Shown here piece by piece: positions 53,641 to 61,892 of a DNA stretch of 64,000 nt (position 1 is its first letter; every line of letters starts with the position of its first letter). The position numbers and the translations under genes are program-made. Source of the DNA: Actinoplanes regularis (lineage in GTDB: Bacteria > Actinomycetota > Actinomycetes > Mycobacteriales > Micromonosporaceae). The notes beneath the pieces are model-generated. The model did not search any database and was not told the DNA's origin. It was given only the letters and a program-made list of their open reading frames with translations. The stretch covers positions 496,001 to 560,000 of the forward strand of contig NZ_FZNR01000001.1 of NCBI RefSeq assembly GCF_900188005.1, in the 5' to 3' direction.

Positions 53641-53740
53641 CTTCAAGATCAAAACCATTTTCCGGTACGACCTACGCCCGCGACCGACAGCGACCGAGCC
53701 CCGTGGCCACAGCGCCGCGCGAGCCCCGCCACCGGGTAGG
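53641..53740. repeat. Sequence related to the end of the 18296-18826 element
   Basis: Directly after the dehydrogenase stop, 26 bases starting AAGATCAAAACC (53646 onward) match the left end of the inverted-repeat zone (AAGACCAAAATC, 18301 onward) at 21 of 26 positions, ending in TCCGGTACGA in both. A later GAGCCCCGTG is also shared. Both copies lie just after a stop codon. Confidence 0.6.
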
Positions 53741-54235
53741 TCAGGTGGAGAAGGTCCAGCGGGAGTTGAGGAAGTAATTGATCATCGGAATCAGGGTGAG
53801 GGCGACCGGCTGGACGACCGGATAGGGGGCGGAGAGCAGCTCGGTGCCCAGCCAGAGCACCCCGGTATTGATCGCGAAGGCGACCGCGGTGACGACGAGG
53901 AACTTCGAACCGGCAAGCGCGTGGCCTGCGGCTGAGCGGAAGACCCAGGCGCGCTGCAGCAGGTAGGAGACCGCGATGCTGGCGACGAACCCGGTGGTCG
54001 AGGCGATCACCGGGCGTAGGTGCAGCAGGTGGACACCGACCAGGCCGATACCGAAATGGGTGAATGCGCTGGCTCCACCACTCAACCCGTAGCGGACCAA
54101 TCGGGCCAGCTCCGCGCTGCGGAGAAGGCTCCCCTTCAAGGACGCTTTCCCGGCTTCGTGGACCGGGCGGGTCGGAGCGCGCGAACCGAGTTCGTCAACG
54201 CTGCCTCGCACGCTCGATCCACTGCTCCGGGCCAT
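53741..54235 (-). CDS. GtrA-family membrane protein
   Basis: 164 aa with four membrane helices (about 45-165). LVRYGLSGGASAFTHFGIGLVGVHLL, YLLQRAWVFRSAAG and INYFLNSRWTFST are typical of GtrA. Such proteins work with GtrB-like glycosyltransferases in moving lipid-linked sugars across the membrane, and one such enzyme is immediately upstream (54195-55187), overlapping by 41 bp. The extended polar N-terminus may mean a later start (for example GTG 54211). Confidence 0.9.
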   Translation of the reverse strand: MARSSGSSVRGSVDELGSRAPTRPVHEAGKASLKGSLLRSAELARLVRYGLSGGASAFTHFGIGLVGVHLLHLRPVIASTTGFVASIAVSYLLQRAWVFRSAAGHALAGSKFLVVTAVAFAINTGVLWLGTELLSAPYPVVQPVALTLIPMINYFLNSRWTFST

Positions 54236-55187
54236 CGAGCGACCGTAGCCGATCCACGCCGACCAGCTCGGCGACGCGCGGCACTCCGGCCCGCTCCTGG
54301 ACCAGGTAGCGGGGCCGGCCCCGGACCTCCTCGTGGATCCGGGCCAGATACTCCCCGATCACCCCCAGCCCGAGCAGCACGAACGTGCCGGTGACCAGGA
54401 GCAGCAGGATCACCGTGGGAAACCCGGCGACCGAGTCCCCGCGCATCCACCGGACCATGGTCTGCACGCCGAGAACGACCGAGAACGCGGCGAACGCCAT
54501 GCCCACCAGGGTGACCAGATGCAGCGGGGCCGAGGTGAACGAGGTCAGGCCGTTCACCGCGAGCCGGAACAGGGCCCGCCCGGTCCAGCGGGAGCCGCCA
54601 CCCGCGCGCTGGTCGATGTCGACCTCGATCGTCTCCCGGGCGAAGCCGATCCAGCTGCTGGTCCCGCGGAAGAACGACGAGTGCTCGGGCATCCGCAGCA
54701 GGGCGTCCAGCGCGGGCCGGGCGAGCAGCCGGAAGTCGGTGGCGTTGACCAGATCGACCTCGGTCAGCCGGGTGAAGGCGCGGTTGAAGACGCGAGCACC
54801 GAGGCGGCTGCCCAGCGACTGGCCGGTGCGGTTGCGTTTCACCGCCTCGACCACCTGGGCACCGGACCGCCAGCGGCGGATCATCTCCGGAATCACGGCC
54901 GGCGGATGCTGCAGGTCCGCGTCGATCACCACGACGGCGTCGCCGACCGCGTGCTCCAGGCCGGCCAGCAGCGCGGCCTCCTTGCCGAAGTTGCGCGACA
55001 GCCGCACGCCGCGCACCCGCGGGTCGAGCAGCGCGTTCGAGGCGATCCGGCTCCACGAGTCGTCACGGGAGCCGTCGTCCACCAGGACCAGCTCGTAGTC
55101 GTGGCCGCGGAGCACCTCGGCCATCCGCCCGACGAAGCGGTCGACGCCCGCACCCTCGTTGTAGACCGGTGCCACCACCGAGATCAT
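54195..55187 (-). CDS. GT2 glycosyltransferase, GtrB/DPM-like
   Basis: 330 aa. The GT2 domain (about 1-210) has ISVVAPVYNEGAGVDRFVGR, ELVLVDDGSRDDSW and the DxD region VVVIDADLQHPPAVIPEM. Two C-terminal membrane helices (about 228-250 and 262-285) anchor it, as in GtrB and polyprenyl-phosphate sugar transferases. It likely transfers a sugar from a nucleotide donor to undecaprenyl phosphate. The start overlaps the upstream membrane protein stop by 4 bases. Confidence 0.93.
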   Translation of the reverse strand: MISVVAPVYNEGAGVDRFVGRMAEVLRGHDYELVLVDDGSRDDSWSRIASNALLDPRVRGVRLSRNFGKEAALLAGLEHAVGDAVVVIDADLQHPPAVIPEMIRRWRSGAQVVEAVKRNRTGQSLGSRLGARVFNRAFTRLTEVDLVNATDFRLLARPALDALLRMPEHSSFFRGTSSWIGFARETIEVDIDQRAGGGSRWTGRALFRLAVNGLTSFTSAPLHLVTLVGMAFAAFSVVLGVQTMVRWMRGDSVAGFPTVILLLLVTGTFVLLGLGVIGEYLARIHEEVRGRPRYLVQERAGVPRVAELVGVDRLRSLDGPEQWIERARQR

Positions 55188-56824
55188 GCCGGCAACTTCG
55201 CGCAGAAGGGGCGGTGGGCGAGCCGGAACGTCGCCGCGTTGACGGCCTGGTCGAAGCGGCGCAGCTCGGCCGGGTACCCGGTGCGGCGGTCGCGCCGCAG
55301 CCCGTTGCGGTACTGCTCACGCAGCGCGCAGCGGCGGGCGTCGCCGGCCGCGGAGCGGTCGAAGTCGGCGATCTCCTGGGCCACCCGGTCGTGCACGAAC
55401 GCGGGCTTCTCGGAGGCGGCGGCCGCGCGATAGTCCCGGTTCGCGGAGCTGGAGACCGCGGCGATCAGCACCAGCAGCAGTACGCCGGCGAGCGCCCCGC
55501 CGCGATACGTACCGGCCTTGCGCCGGCCCAGAACGGAGACTCCGGTCAGCAACGCGACTGTGAGCAGGGCGCCGCCGGCTCCGGCGAGCGCGCTGTCCCG
55601 CCAGCCCAGCCCCCACCAGCCCGCCGCGGCGAGCAGCTGCATCTGGGCGTTGAGCGCGCCCATGGTGGCAGCCAGGACCAGTACGCCCAGGCCCGTCGCG
55701 GCGAGCGCCCAGACCTGCCGCCGGTCCGGGATCTCGCAGCTCGGCAGGTCCCGCCAGAACCGGCGGATCAGCAGGAGCAGCAGCACGAGGGCGGGCAGCA
55801 GGGCGAGGCCGAGGGTGTGGCCGTACGGCCCCTCGGTCGCCCGCTGCCACATCAGCGGCGGCACCCAGGAGGTCAGCCGGTTGGGCAGCGCGCCCAGGAT
55901 GCCGTCCGGCGCCACCTCGGAGCCGGAGTAGCACCTCCCGGCCAGGCACTCGCGCGCGATGATCAGCCGGACCGGGATCGCGACCGGCAGGAACCCGGCC
56001 CAGAGCAGCCCGGTGAAGCGGGCACCCGCGCCGCGGACCGTCTCCCGCCAGGACAGGGCGAGCACCAGCCGGGCGCGGACCAGCACGACGAGGGTGGCCA
56101 GCGGCAGCGCGAGCCAGGCCATCTCGTTGAATCCGGCGAGCACCGCACCGGTCACCCCGGCGAGCACCCCGAGCCGGGTGCCGAGCCGGGGCCGGCCCAC
56201 GGCCCCGGCGGCGGCCGCGGCGACCAGCAGCACCAGCGCGGCGGTGAGGAAGTAGAGGCCACCGAAGAGGACCGTGGTGCTGGTCCGGCCGGCCGCCACG
56301 AAACTCCCGCCGACCGCGAACGGCAGCACCGCGGCGACCGGCGAGGGCGGCCCGGTGAACGGGCGGCCGCGGCTCACCACACACTCGGCGAGGACCACCG
56401 TGGCCAGCGTCAGCAGCACCGCACTGGCGAACGAGACCAGCCGCAGGGAGACGTTGGCCGGCAGGCCGAGCAGGCCGGTGATCGCGAACGTCAGGGCGTC
56501 CAGCGTCCACTCGACCATCCGGCCGAGCGGCCGGAAGTTGCCCAGCGCCAGGTACTGCGGAACGGAGCGCACCGCCTCGAAGAACAGGTCTCCCGGGTGG
56601 GCCAGGTAGCGGGCGCCGTTGGAGTAGGTGTTGAACCGGTGGTCGGCGCTGGGCTGCAGGGCGACCAGCGGAGCGAGCACGATGACCGGGACCAGCGCGC
56701 TCCGCAGCAGGATGCCCCGCCACACCGGCCACCAGGACCGCTGTTCCGGGGACCGATCTTCGGTGGGCCGCCGCTCGGCGCCGGCGTCCGGCAGTGTGGT
56801 CGCGCTCAACGTCTGAGCTGTCAC
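55184..56824 (-). CDS. Polytopic membrane protein of a polysaccharide locus
   Basis: 546 aa from GTG 56824. At least ten hydrophobic segments are spread over residues 35-470, followed by a soluble tail of about 70 residues with RDYRAAAASEKPAFVHDRVAQEI and AFCAKLPA-like end. HRFNTYSNGARYLAHPGDLFFEAV lies in an early loop. Topology resembles GT-C glycosyltransferase or DUF6056-like proteins, but I see no decisive motif. It forms a coupled unit with the GT2 and GtrA genes. Confidence 0.75.
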   Translation of the reverse strand: MTAQTLSATTLPDAGAERRPTEDRSPEQRSWWPVWRGILLRSALVPVIVLAPLVALQPSADHRFNTYSNGARYLAHPGDLFFEAVRSVPQYLALGNFRPLGRMVEWTLDALTFAITGLLGLPANVSLRLVSFASAVLLTLATVVLAECVVSRGRPFTGPPSPVAAVLPFAVGGSFVAAGRTSTTVLFGGLYFLTAALVLLVAAAAAGAVGRPRLGTRLGVLAGVTGAVLAGFNEMAWLALPLATLVVLVRARLVLALSWRETVRGAGARFTGLLWAGFLPVAIPVRLIIARECLAGRCYSGSEVAPDGILGALPNRLTSWVPPLMWQRATEGPYGHTLGLALLPALVLLLLLIRRFWRDLPSCEIPDRRQVWALAATGLGVLVLAATMGALNAQMQLLAAAGWWGLGWRDSALAGAGGALLTVALLTGVSVLGRRKAGTYRGGALAGVLLLVLIAAVSSSANRDYRAAAASEKPAFVHDRVAQEIADFDRSAAGDARRCALREQYRNGLRRDRRTGYPAELRRFDQAVNAATFRLAHRPFCAKLPA

Positions 56825-56911
56825 ACCATGGCAACGAGGCCGCCGGAACGAGGTTGCGACGCATCCGACAGGCCGATCACCTGTGCTCGGCGCGGCGCGT
56901 TCAAGAACGGT

Positions 56912-58900
56912 GTGAGCCTCCCGCCGAACTTCCGTTCCGACGTCGAAGGTCTCCGCGCGGTCGCGGTGCTGCTGGTCGTGCTGGGTCACGCCGGAGTGCC
57001 CTTCGCCGCCGGCGGCTACGTCGGCGTGGACGTCTTCTTCGTGATCTCCGGCTTCCTGATCACCTCGCTACTGCTGCGAGAGGCGGCCGGCGGCCGGATC
57101 TCGATCCGCCGGTTCTACGCCCGGCGGGCCCTGCGGCTGCTGCCGGCCGCCGCGTTGGTGCTGGTCAGCACGCTGATCGCGGCCCGGTTCTGGCTGCCGT
57201 CGATCCGGATGGGCGAGTTGGCCCGGGACGCGCTGTCGGCCACCGGATACGTCGCCAACCTGAGATTCGCCAGCACCGGTACGGACTACCTGAACGCCGA
57301 CGCGCCCCCGTCACCGTTCCAGCACTTCTGGTCGCTCGCCGTGGAGGAGCAGTTCTACCTGGTCTGGCCGCTGCTGCTCCTGCTGCCCAAGCGCAAGCAC
57401 CTGCTCATCGGACTGGTCGCCGCCTCGTTCGTCGCCGGCGTGCTGGAGACCGAGCGGTCGGTGTCGTGGGCGTACTTCGGCCCGCACACCCGGGCATGGG
57501 AGCTGGGGGTGGGCGCGCTGCTGGCGCTCTTCGCGGGCCGCCTGCAGAGCGTGCCGGGCCTGCGGAACGGCTGGCTGGGCGGGGCCGGCCTGGTGACGAT
57601 CCTCACCGCGGCCCTGTGCTTCGACGACTCGACGCGGTACCCCGGCTTCGCCGCCCTGCTCCCGGTGGCCGGCGCGGCCGCCGTGCTGGCCGGTGGTCTC
57701 CGCCCGCTCGGCGCCCGCCCGCTGCAGTTCGTCGGCCGCCTCTCCTACGGCTGGTACCTGTGGCACTGGCCGGTGCTGCTGATCGGCCCGGGCGCGCTCG
57801 GTGTGGACCCGTCCCTGCCGCTCGCCCTGGTGCTCTCGGTCGCCGCGCTCGGCCTGGCCTGGGTGACGTATCACCTGGTGGAGAACCCGCTCCGGCACAA
57901 CCGGCGACTACGCGTCCGACCCGCCCAGGCGCTCGGCCTGGGCGCCGGGCTCTCCGGGGCGGTGGCCGCCACCGCGGTCGCCATCGCACTGCTGCCGCAT
58001 CCGGTGCCGGCCGGGGCGGCGATCCGGGACCTGCGGACGGCGACCCTGCACGCCGCCGACCCGTACGAGGTGATCGCCCACGCGGTCCGGGCCGGCCGCA
58101 CGGCCCGCTCCCTGCCGGCGAACCTGACCCCGCAGCTCTCCGAGGTGAACGCGGACAAGGCCCAGGTCTGGGCGGACGGCTGCCACGTGGAGTCGCCGGC
58201 GAAGGTCGCCCCGACCGGCTGCCTCTACGGCGACCTGAACTCGCGCACCACGGTCGCCCTCTTCGGCGACTCGCACGCCGCCCAGTGGTTCCCCGCCCTG
58301 GAACGGGTGGCGATCAAGCGGCACTGGCGACTGGTGTCGCTGAGCAAGTCCTCCTGCTCCGCGGCCGACCTGCGGCTCTGGCACGGCGGCCAGAAACGCG
58401 AGTACACCGAGTGCGCGCTGTTCCGTAAATCGGCGCTGGCCCGCTTCCGGACCCTGAAGCCGTCCCTGGTGGTGATCGGGTCGAGCTTCAACTACCGCCC
58501 GGTCGACACCAGCACCCCTGAGCAGCCCCAGTGGGAGGCGGCCTGGCGGCGGACGTTCGCCGCGTTCACCGGGATGGGCACGCGGGTGGCGCTGATCACC
58601 GACACCCCGTACCTCGCCGAACGGGCACCGAACTGCGTGGCCCGGCAGGCCCGTCTCCAGCGCATCAACCGCTGCGGGAAGAGCGCGGAGACGGCCCTGC
58701 GCGGTCCGGCACAGCGGGCGGCGATCGCGCAGATCACCGACCCGAAGGTCACCGTGATCGACCCGGTCCCGTGGCTCTGCACGTCGTTCTGCCCGCCCGT
58801 GATCGGGAACGTGCTCGCCTACCGGGACTCGAACCACCTGACCACGACGTACGTCGAGACGGTGGCCCCGCTGCTGGACGCCGCCCTGCCTAAGCCTTGA
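56912..58900 (+). CDS. Membrane acyltransferase with C-terminal SGNH domain (OafA-like)
   Basis: 662 aa. The acyltransferase-3 membrane domain (about 1-370) begins FRSDVEGLRAVAVLLVVLGH (active His) and has VGVDVFFVISGFLI and FWSLAVEEQFYLVWPLLL. The C-terminal SGNH domain (about 430-662) has ALFGDSHAAQWFPAL (Ser, near residue 452) and DSNHLTTTY (Asp-His near 640). This is the OafA layout, which O-acetylates surface polysaccharides. GTG 56912 fits the usual N-terminus; ATG 56828 is in frame but would nearly abut the divergent start. Its end overlaps the next convergent gene by 11 bases. Confidence 0.93.
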   Translation: MSLPPNFRSDVEGLRAVAVLLVVLGHAGVPFAAGGYVGVDVFFVISGFLITSLLLREAAGGRISIRRFYARRALRLLPAAALVLVSTLIAARFWLPSIRMGELARDALSATGYVANLRFASTGTDYLNADAPPSPFQHFWSLAVEEQFYLVWPLLLLLPKRKHLLIGLVAASFVAGVLETERSVSWAYFGPHTRAWELGVGALLALFAGRLQSVPGLRNGWLGGAGLVTILTAALCFDDSTRYPGFAALLPVAGAAAVLAGGLRPLGARPLQFVGRLSYGWYLWHWPVLLIGPGALGVDPSLPLALVLSVAALGLAWVTYHLVENPLRHNRRLRVRPAQALGLGAGLSGAVAATAVAIALLPHPVPAGAAIRDLRTATLHAADPYEVIAHAVRAGRTARSLPANLTPQLSEVNADKAQVWADGCHVESPAKVAPTGCLYGDLNSRTTVALFGDSHAAQWFPALERVAIKRHWRLVSLSKSSCSAADLRLWHGGQKREYTECALFRKSALARFRTLKPSLVVIGSSFNYRPVDTSTPEQPQWEAAWRRTFAAFTGMGTRVALITDTPYLAERAPNCVARQARLQRINRCGKSAETALRGPAQRAAIAQITDPKVTVIDPVPWLCTSFCPPVIGNVLAYRDSNHLTTTYVETVAPLLDAALPKP

Positions 58901-59582
58901 GCAGGTCCGCGAGGGTCGGCGGGCGCAGCCGGTCGACCACCACGGTCAGTTCCGTGTCGTGGTCGCGGCAGAGCTGGGCGAGTCGCTCGGCGAGCAGGTC
59001 GTCCCAGGCCCGGCCGGGCCGGTGCCGCTCCCAGGTGGCCCGGTCCGGCAGGTACTCCAGCACCACCCCGAGCTTGCGCAGCAGCGAGAACGCCGGATCG
59101 TCGGTGAGGACCACCGGCCGGTGGTCCGGCGTCACCAGCAGGCGCTGGTTGATCGTGACCAGGAGGTCGCGCAGTGCGTCGTGGTCCAGGCCGATCGCGA
59201 CGTACAGGTGGGCCGGCCGGCGCTGGACCGACGGCGCCCGGGTGGCCTGCCCGGGTACGACCGGCATCCCGCCCCGGCCCGGCCGTAGCCGCCGGACCAG
59301 ACCGCGGATCAGTCGGGGCGAGGTACGCAACGGTTCCTTGGCGAACGAGACCAGCGCCCGTCCCAGCCGGTACGAGCCGCTGTCGCTGAGCCGCCGGCTC
59401 TTCTCCCGCTCCCGGTCACGTTGCTCGGTGAGCCGATCGCAGCGGGCCCGCCAGGAGTCGCGCTCCAGCTCGACCGAGCGCATCCGCCCGGTCAGCGCGG
59501 CGATCTCCCAGCGCAGTCGCTCGAGCTCCAGCCCGGTGGGGGAAGCGGCCGGGGCCATGGTGGATGAGTCGGACATGTTCAC
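58890..59582 (-). CDS. Coiled-coil protein of the polysaccharide locus
   Basis: 230 aa (GTG 59582 overlapping the upstream stop; ATG 59576 is possible). Residues 18-70 form a coiled coil (LERLRWEIAALTGRMRSVEL, then ERDREREKSRRL), followed by a basic segment SYRLGRALVSFAKEPLR typical of the linkers after coiled coils in glycosyltransferase loci. The rest (about 120-230) is a small alpha/beta domain with HLYVAIGLDHDALRDLLVTI. I do not recognise an enzyme motif. It could be a chain-length or scaffold protein. Confidence 0.7.
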   Translation of the reverse strand: MNMSDSSTMAPAASPTGLELERLRWEIAALTGRMRSVELERDSWRARCDRLTEQRDREREKSRRLSDSGSYRLGRALVSFAKEPLRTSPRLIRGLVRRLRPGRGGMPVVPGQATRAPSVQRRPAHLYVAIGLDHDALRDLLVTINQRLLVTPDHRPVVLTDDPAFSLLRKLGVVLEYLPDRATWERHRPGRAWDDLLAERLAQLCRDHDTELTVVVDRLRPPTLADLLKA

Positions 59583-61780
59583 GCTCCGGTTCGTACGTTC
59601 TCCGCCGCCAGCTCGGCCAGCCAGCGCGCCGCCTCCCGCGCCCCGTTACCGATCCCGGCCGCAGCGCTTCGCCGGGCCAGTCGCTCGCGCACCTCCGGCC
59701 GTACCGCCTCGGCCAGCACCCGGTCCAGTTCGTCGCTCGCCGGGTCCTCGACGCAGAGCGCGACACCGGCCGCCGCCGCGAACCTGGCCCGGGCCACCTG
59801 GTCGTCCAGCGACGTCTCCCGATTCGGCACGAACACCGCCGGCACCCCGAAGGCGAGCAGTTCGTGGAAGGAGTTGTAGCCGGACGCGCTGACCACCAGG
59901 TCCAAGCCACGCAGGTAACGGCTGATCGGATAGACCTTGACCACCCGGGTCCCGGGCAGCGGCGGCAGCGGTTCGGTCGCGATCATCGACTCGGCGAGCA
60001 GCACCTGGAAGCCGGCCTCGCACAGGTGCGCGGCGATCCGGCCGACCGGCGACGCGATGTCGTTGATGTTCCCGGCGCCGAGCTGCAACAGCGCGGCCGG
60101 GCGGTCCTCCGCCAGCCCGAGCGCGGCCCGCGCCTCCGCCGGGCCGGCCAGGTCGGCGTGGTCCAGCAGCATGATCGGGTCGACCCGGTGCACACCGGCC
60201 CGGTCCGCCACGGTCGGGCCCTCGTCGGCGGCCGCGGCGAACTCGCCGGGCTCCAGGATGCCGTCGAAGGCGGAGCCCTTGGCGATCCAGTCGGTGCCGG
60301 TGTCCCGCCGCCACATCGGCCGGCGCACCCAGATCCAGGTGACGTCCGGGCGGGCGGTCGCGGCGGCCACGATGCCGTCGTGCGGGACGCTGTCGACCGC
60401 GACCACGGCCGGGCGGTGCAGGTCGACCAGGTGCTCCAGGCGCGACCGCAGGAAGCCGGCCCAGCGCTGCCTGGGCAGCCCGAGCACGGTGCGGGACGGC
60501 AGGTATTCGGTGAGGAAGCCCTCCTCGTGGGCGACCGAGGCGCCGTACGACTGGGTGGCGATCACCGCCGGATGGCCCTCCGGCAGCCGGCGGCCGATCG
60601 CCATCAGCCGCGACAGGTGCCCGAGACCGGCGCCGTTGTCGCTGAGCATCAGCACCGGCCGGGGCCGGGGTACCGGGGCCGGACGCCGGGCCGGTGCCGG
60701 GGCGCGGTGCGCGGCCGGGCGGGCGCCGGCCCCGCGCGCGGCGAGGCGGGCCAGGTGGGCGGCGGTGCCGTACCGGCTCTCGACGAAGTCCCGGGCCCGG
60801 GTGGCCACCCGCCGGTACCGCTCCCGGTCCGCCCAGAGCTCGCGGACCAGCGGTTCCACACCGGCCGGCGTCGAGTAGAGGGCGGCGTCGCCGAAGATCG
60901 GCCGGAAGTGCTCGCCGATGATCGCGGGCACCCCGGCGGCCATCGCCTCCAGGATCGTCCGGCCGAACGCCTCGACCAGGTCGGGGTCGTGGAAGTAGAC
61001 GAAGAAGTCGATGCTGCGCAGGAAGTCGGGCGGCTGCTCGCCGCCGAACGGGACCACGTCCCAGCCGGCCGGGAGCCGGCCCAGCAGCCGGGTGGCGATC
61101 TCCCCGCCGCCCAGCACCCGGACCCGCAGGTCGGCTCGGTCCGGGTAGGCCCGCAGCAGCTCGTCGGCGGTCCGCGGCCACTTCACCGGATCGGCCCGCC
61201 CGTGCCGGCCGAGCACCGGCACGTCGGCGACCGGTCCGGTCCGCTCGGTCCACCACTGCGCCACATCGATGATCTCGTGCCAGTCCTCGGCCGACAGCGG
61301 CGCGACCGGCAGCGCACTCCGGATCGGCGGGCTGATCGGCGCCCACTCGATGCCGGCACCCTCGATGCCGGGGCCGAAGTACAGCTCGACCCGGTCCCGG
61401 ACCTCGTCGAAGTCGTAGTAGCGGCGCGGGTCCGCGGCGTCGCCCGGGGCCTGGTTGAGCACCATGACGGTGTGGCCGGCGCGGATCCGGGGCACCACGG
61501 CCAGGTCGGCGGTGAAGATCCGGGGCTGGCGGATCACCAGCAGCCGGGCGTGCGTGACGGCGTCCGGCGCGGCCAGCTCGGCCAGCCCGTCCCGGAGCAG
61601 GTCGGCGATCCGCGGGCTGAACGGCAGGCCGTCCCGGTTGTGCGGGGACGGCACGTGCACCAGAACCGTGCGCAGTCCGGCCTCGGCCTGGGCGCGCACC
61701 TCGGCCGCGATGGCCGTCGAGTTACCACCCGGGTAGCGAAAGTCCGAGAGGATCGCCACGTCATGGGCGGTCGTGGTCAT
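59579..61780 (-). CDS. Two-module glycosyltransferase (GT4-like plus GT28/MurG-like)
   Basis: 733 aa. Residues 1-360 resemble a GT-B group-1 (GT4) enzyme: AILSDFRYPGGNSTAIAAEV and the donor-site segment DPDLVEAFGRTILEAMAAGVPAI, with the E-x7-E pattern. After a Pro/Ala/Arg linker (about 365-385) a second GT-B unit begins with MLSDNGAGLGHLSRLMAIGR. It ends in LDLVVSASGYNSFHELLAFGVPAVFVPN, a GT28/MurG-like donor site. Both halves look complete, so the protein may carry out two transfers. It is divergent from the next gene (61893). Confidence 0.85.
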   Translation of the reverse strand: MTTTAHDVAILSDFRYPGGNSTAIAAEVRAQAEAGLRTVLVHVPSPHNRDGLPFSPRIADLLRDGLAELAAPDAVTHARLLVIRQPRIFTADLAVVPRIRAGHTVMVLNQAPGDAADPRRYYDFDEVRDRVELYFGPGIEGAGIEWAPISPPIRSALPVAPLSAEDWHEIIDVAQWWTERTGPVADVPVLGRHGRADPVKWPRTADELLRAYPDRADLRVRVLGGGEIATRLLGRLPAGWDVVPFGGEQPPDFLRSIDFFVYFHDPDLVEAFGRTILEAMAAGVPAIIGEHFRPIFGDAALYSTPAGVEPLVRELWADRERYRRVATRARDFVESRYGTAAHLARLAARGAGARPAAHRAPAPARRPAPVPRPRPVLMLSDNGAGLGHLSRLMAIGRRLPEGHPAVIATQSYGASVAHEEGFLTEYLPSRTVLGLPRQRWAGFLRSRLEHLVDLHRPAVVAVDSVPHDGIVAAATARPDVTWIWVRRPMWRRDTGTDWIAKGSAFDGILEPGEFAAAADEGPTVADRAGVHRVDPIMLLDHADLAGPAEARAALGLAEDRPAALLQLGAGNINDIASPVGRIAAHLCEAGFQVLLAESMIATEPLPPLPGTRVVKVYPISRYLRGLDLVVSASGYNSFHELLAFGVPAVFVPNRETSLDDQVARARFAAAAGVALCVEDPASDELDRVLAEAVRPEVRERLARRSAAAGIGNGAREAARWLAELAAENVRTGA

Positions 61781-61892
61781 GATCGTGCACTCCCGCTGTT
61801 CGGTCCCGGTCTCCGGTGGCGCAGTCCCCGGAGTGCAACGACCCGTGGGGCGCTCACGTCACGCCGCGCCGGGCCGGGGCGTTGGGCAGACC

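Noticed and set aside
55169..56911. N-terminal part of a long plus-strand frame ahead of the acyltransferase
   Set aside because: This part is antisense to the membrane protein at 55184-56824. The acyltransferase family starts at about 56912.
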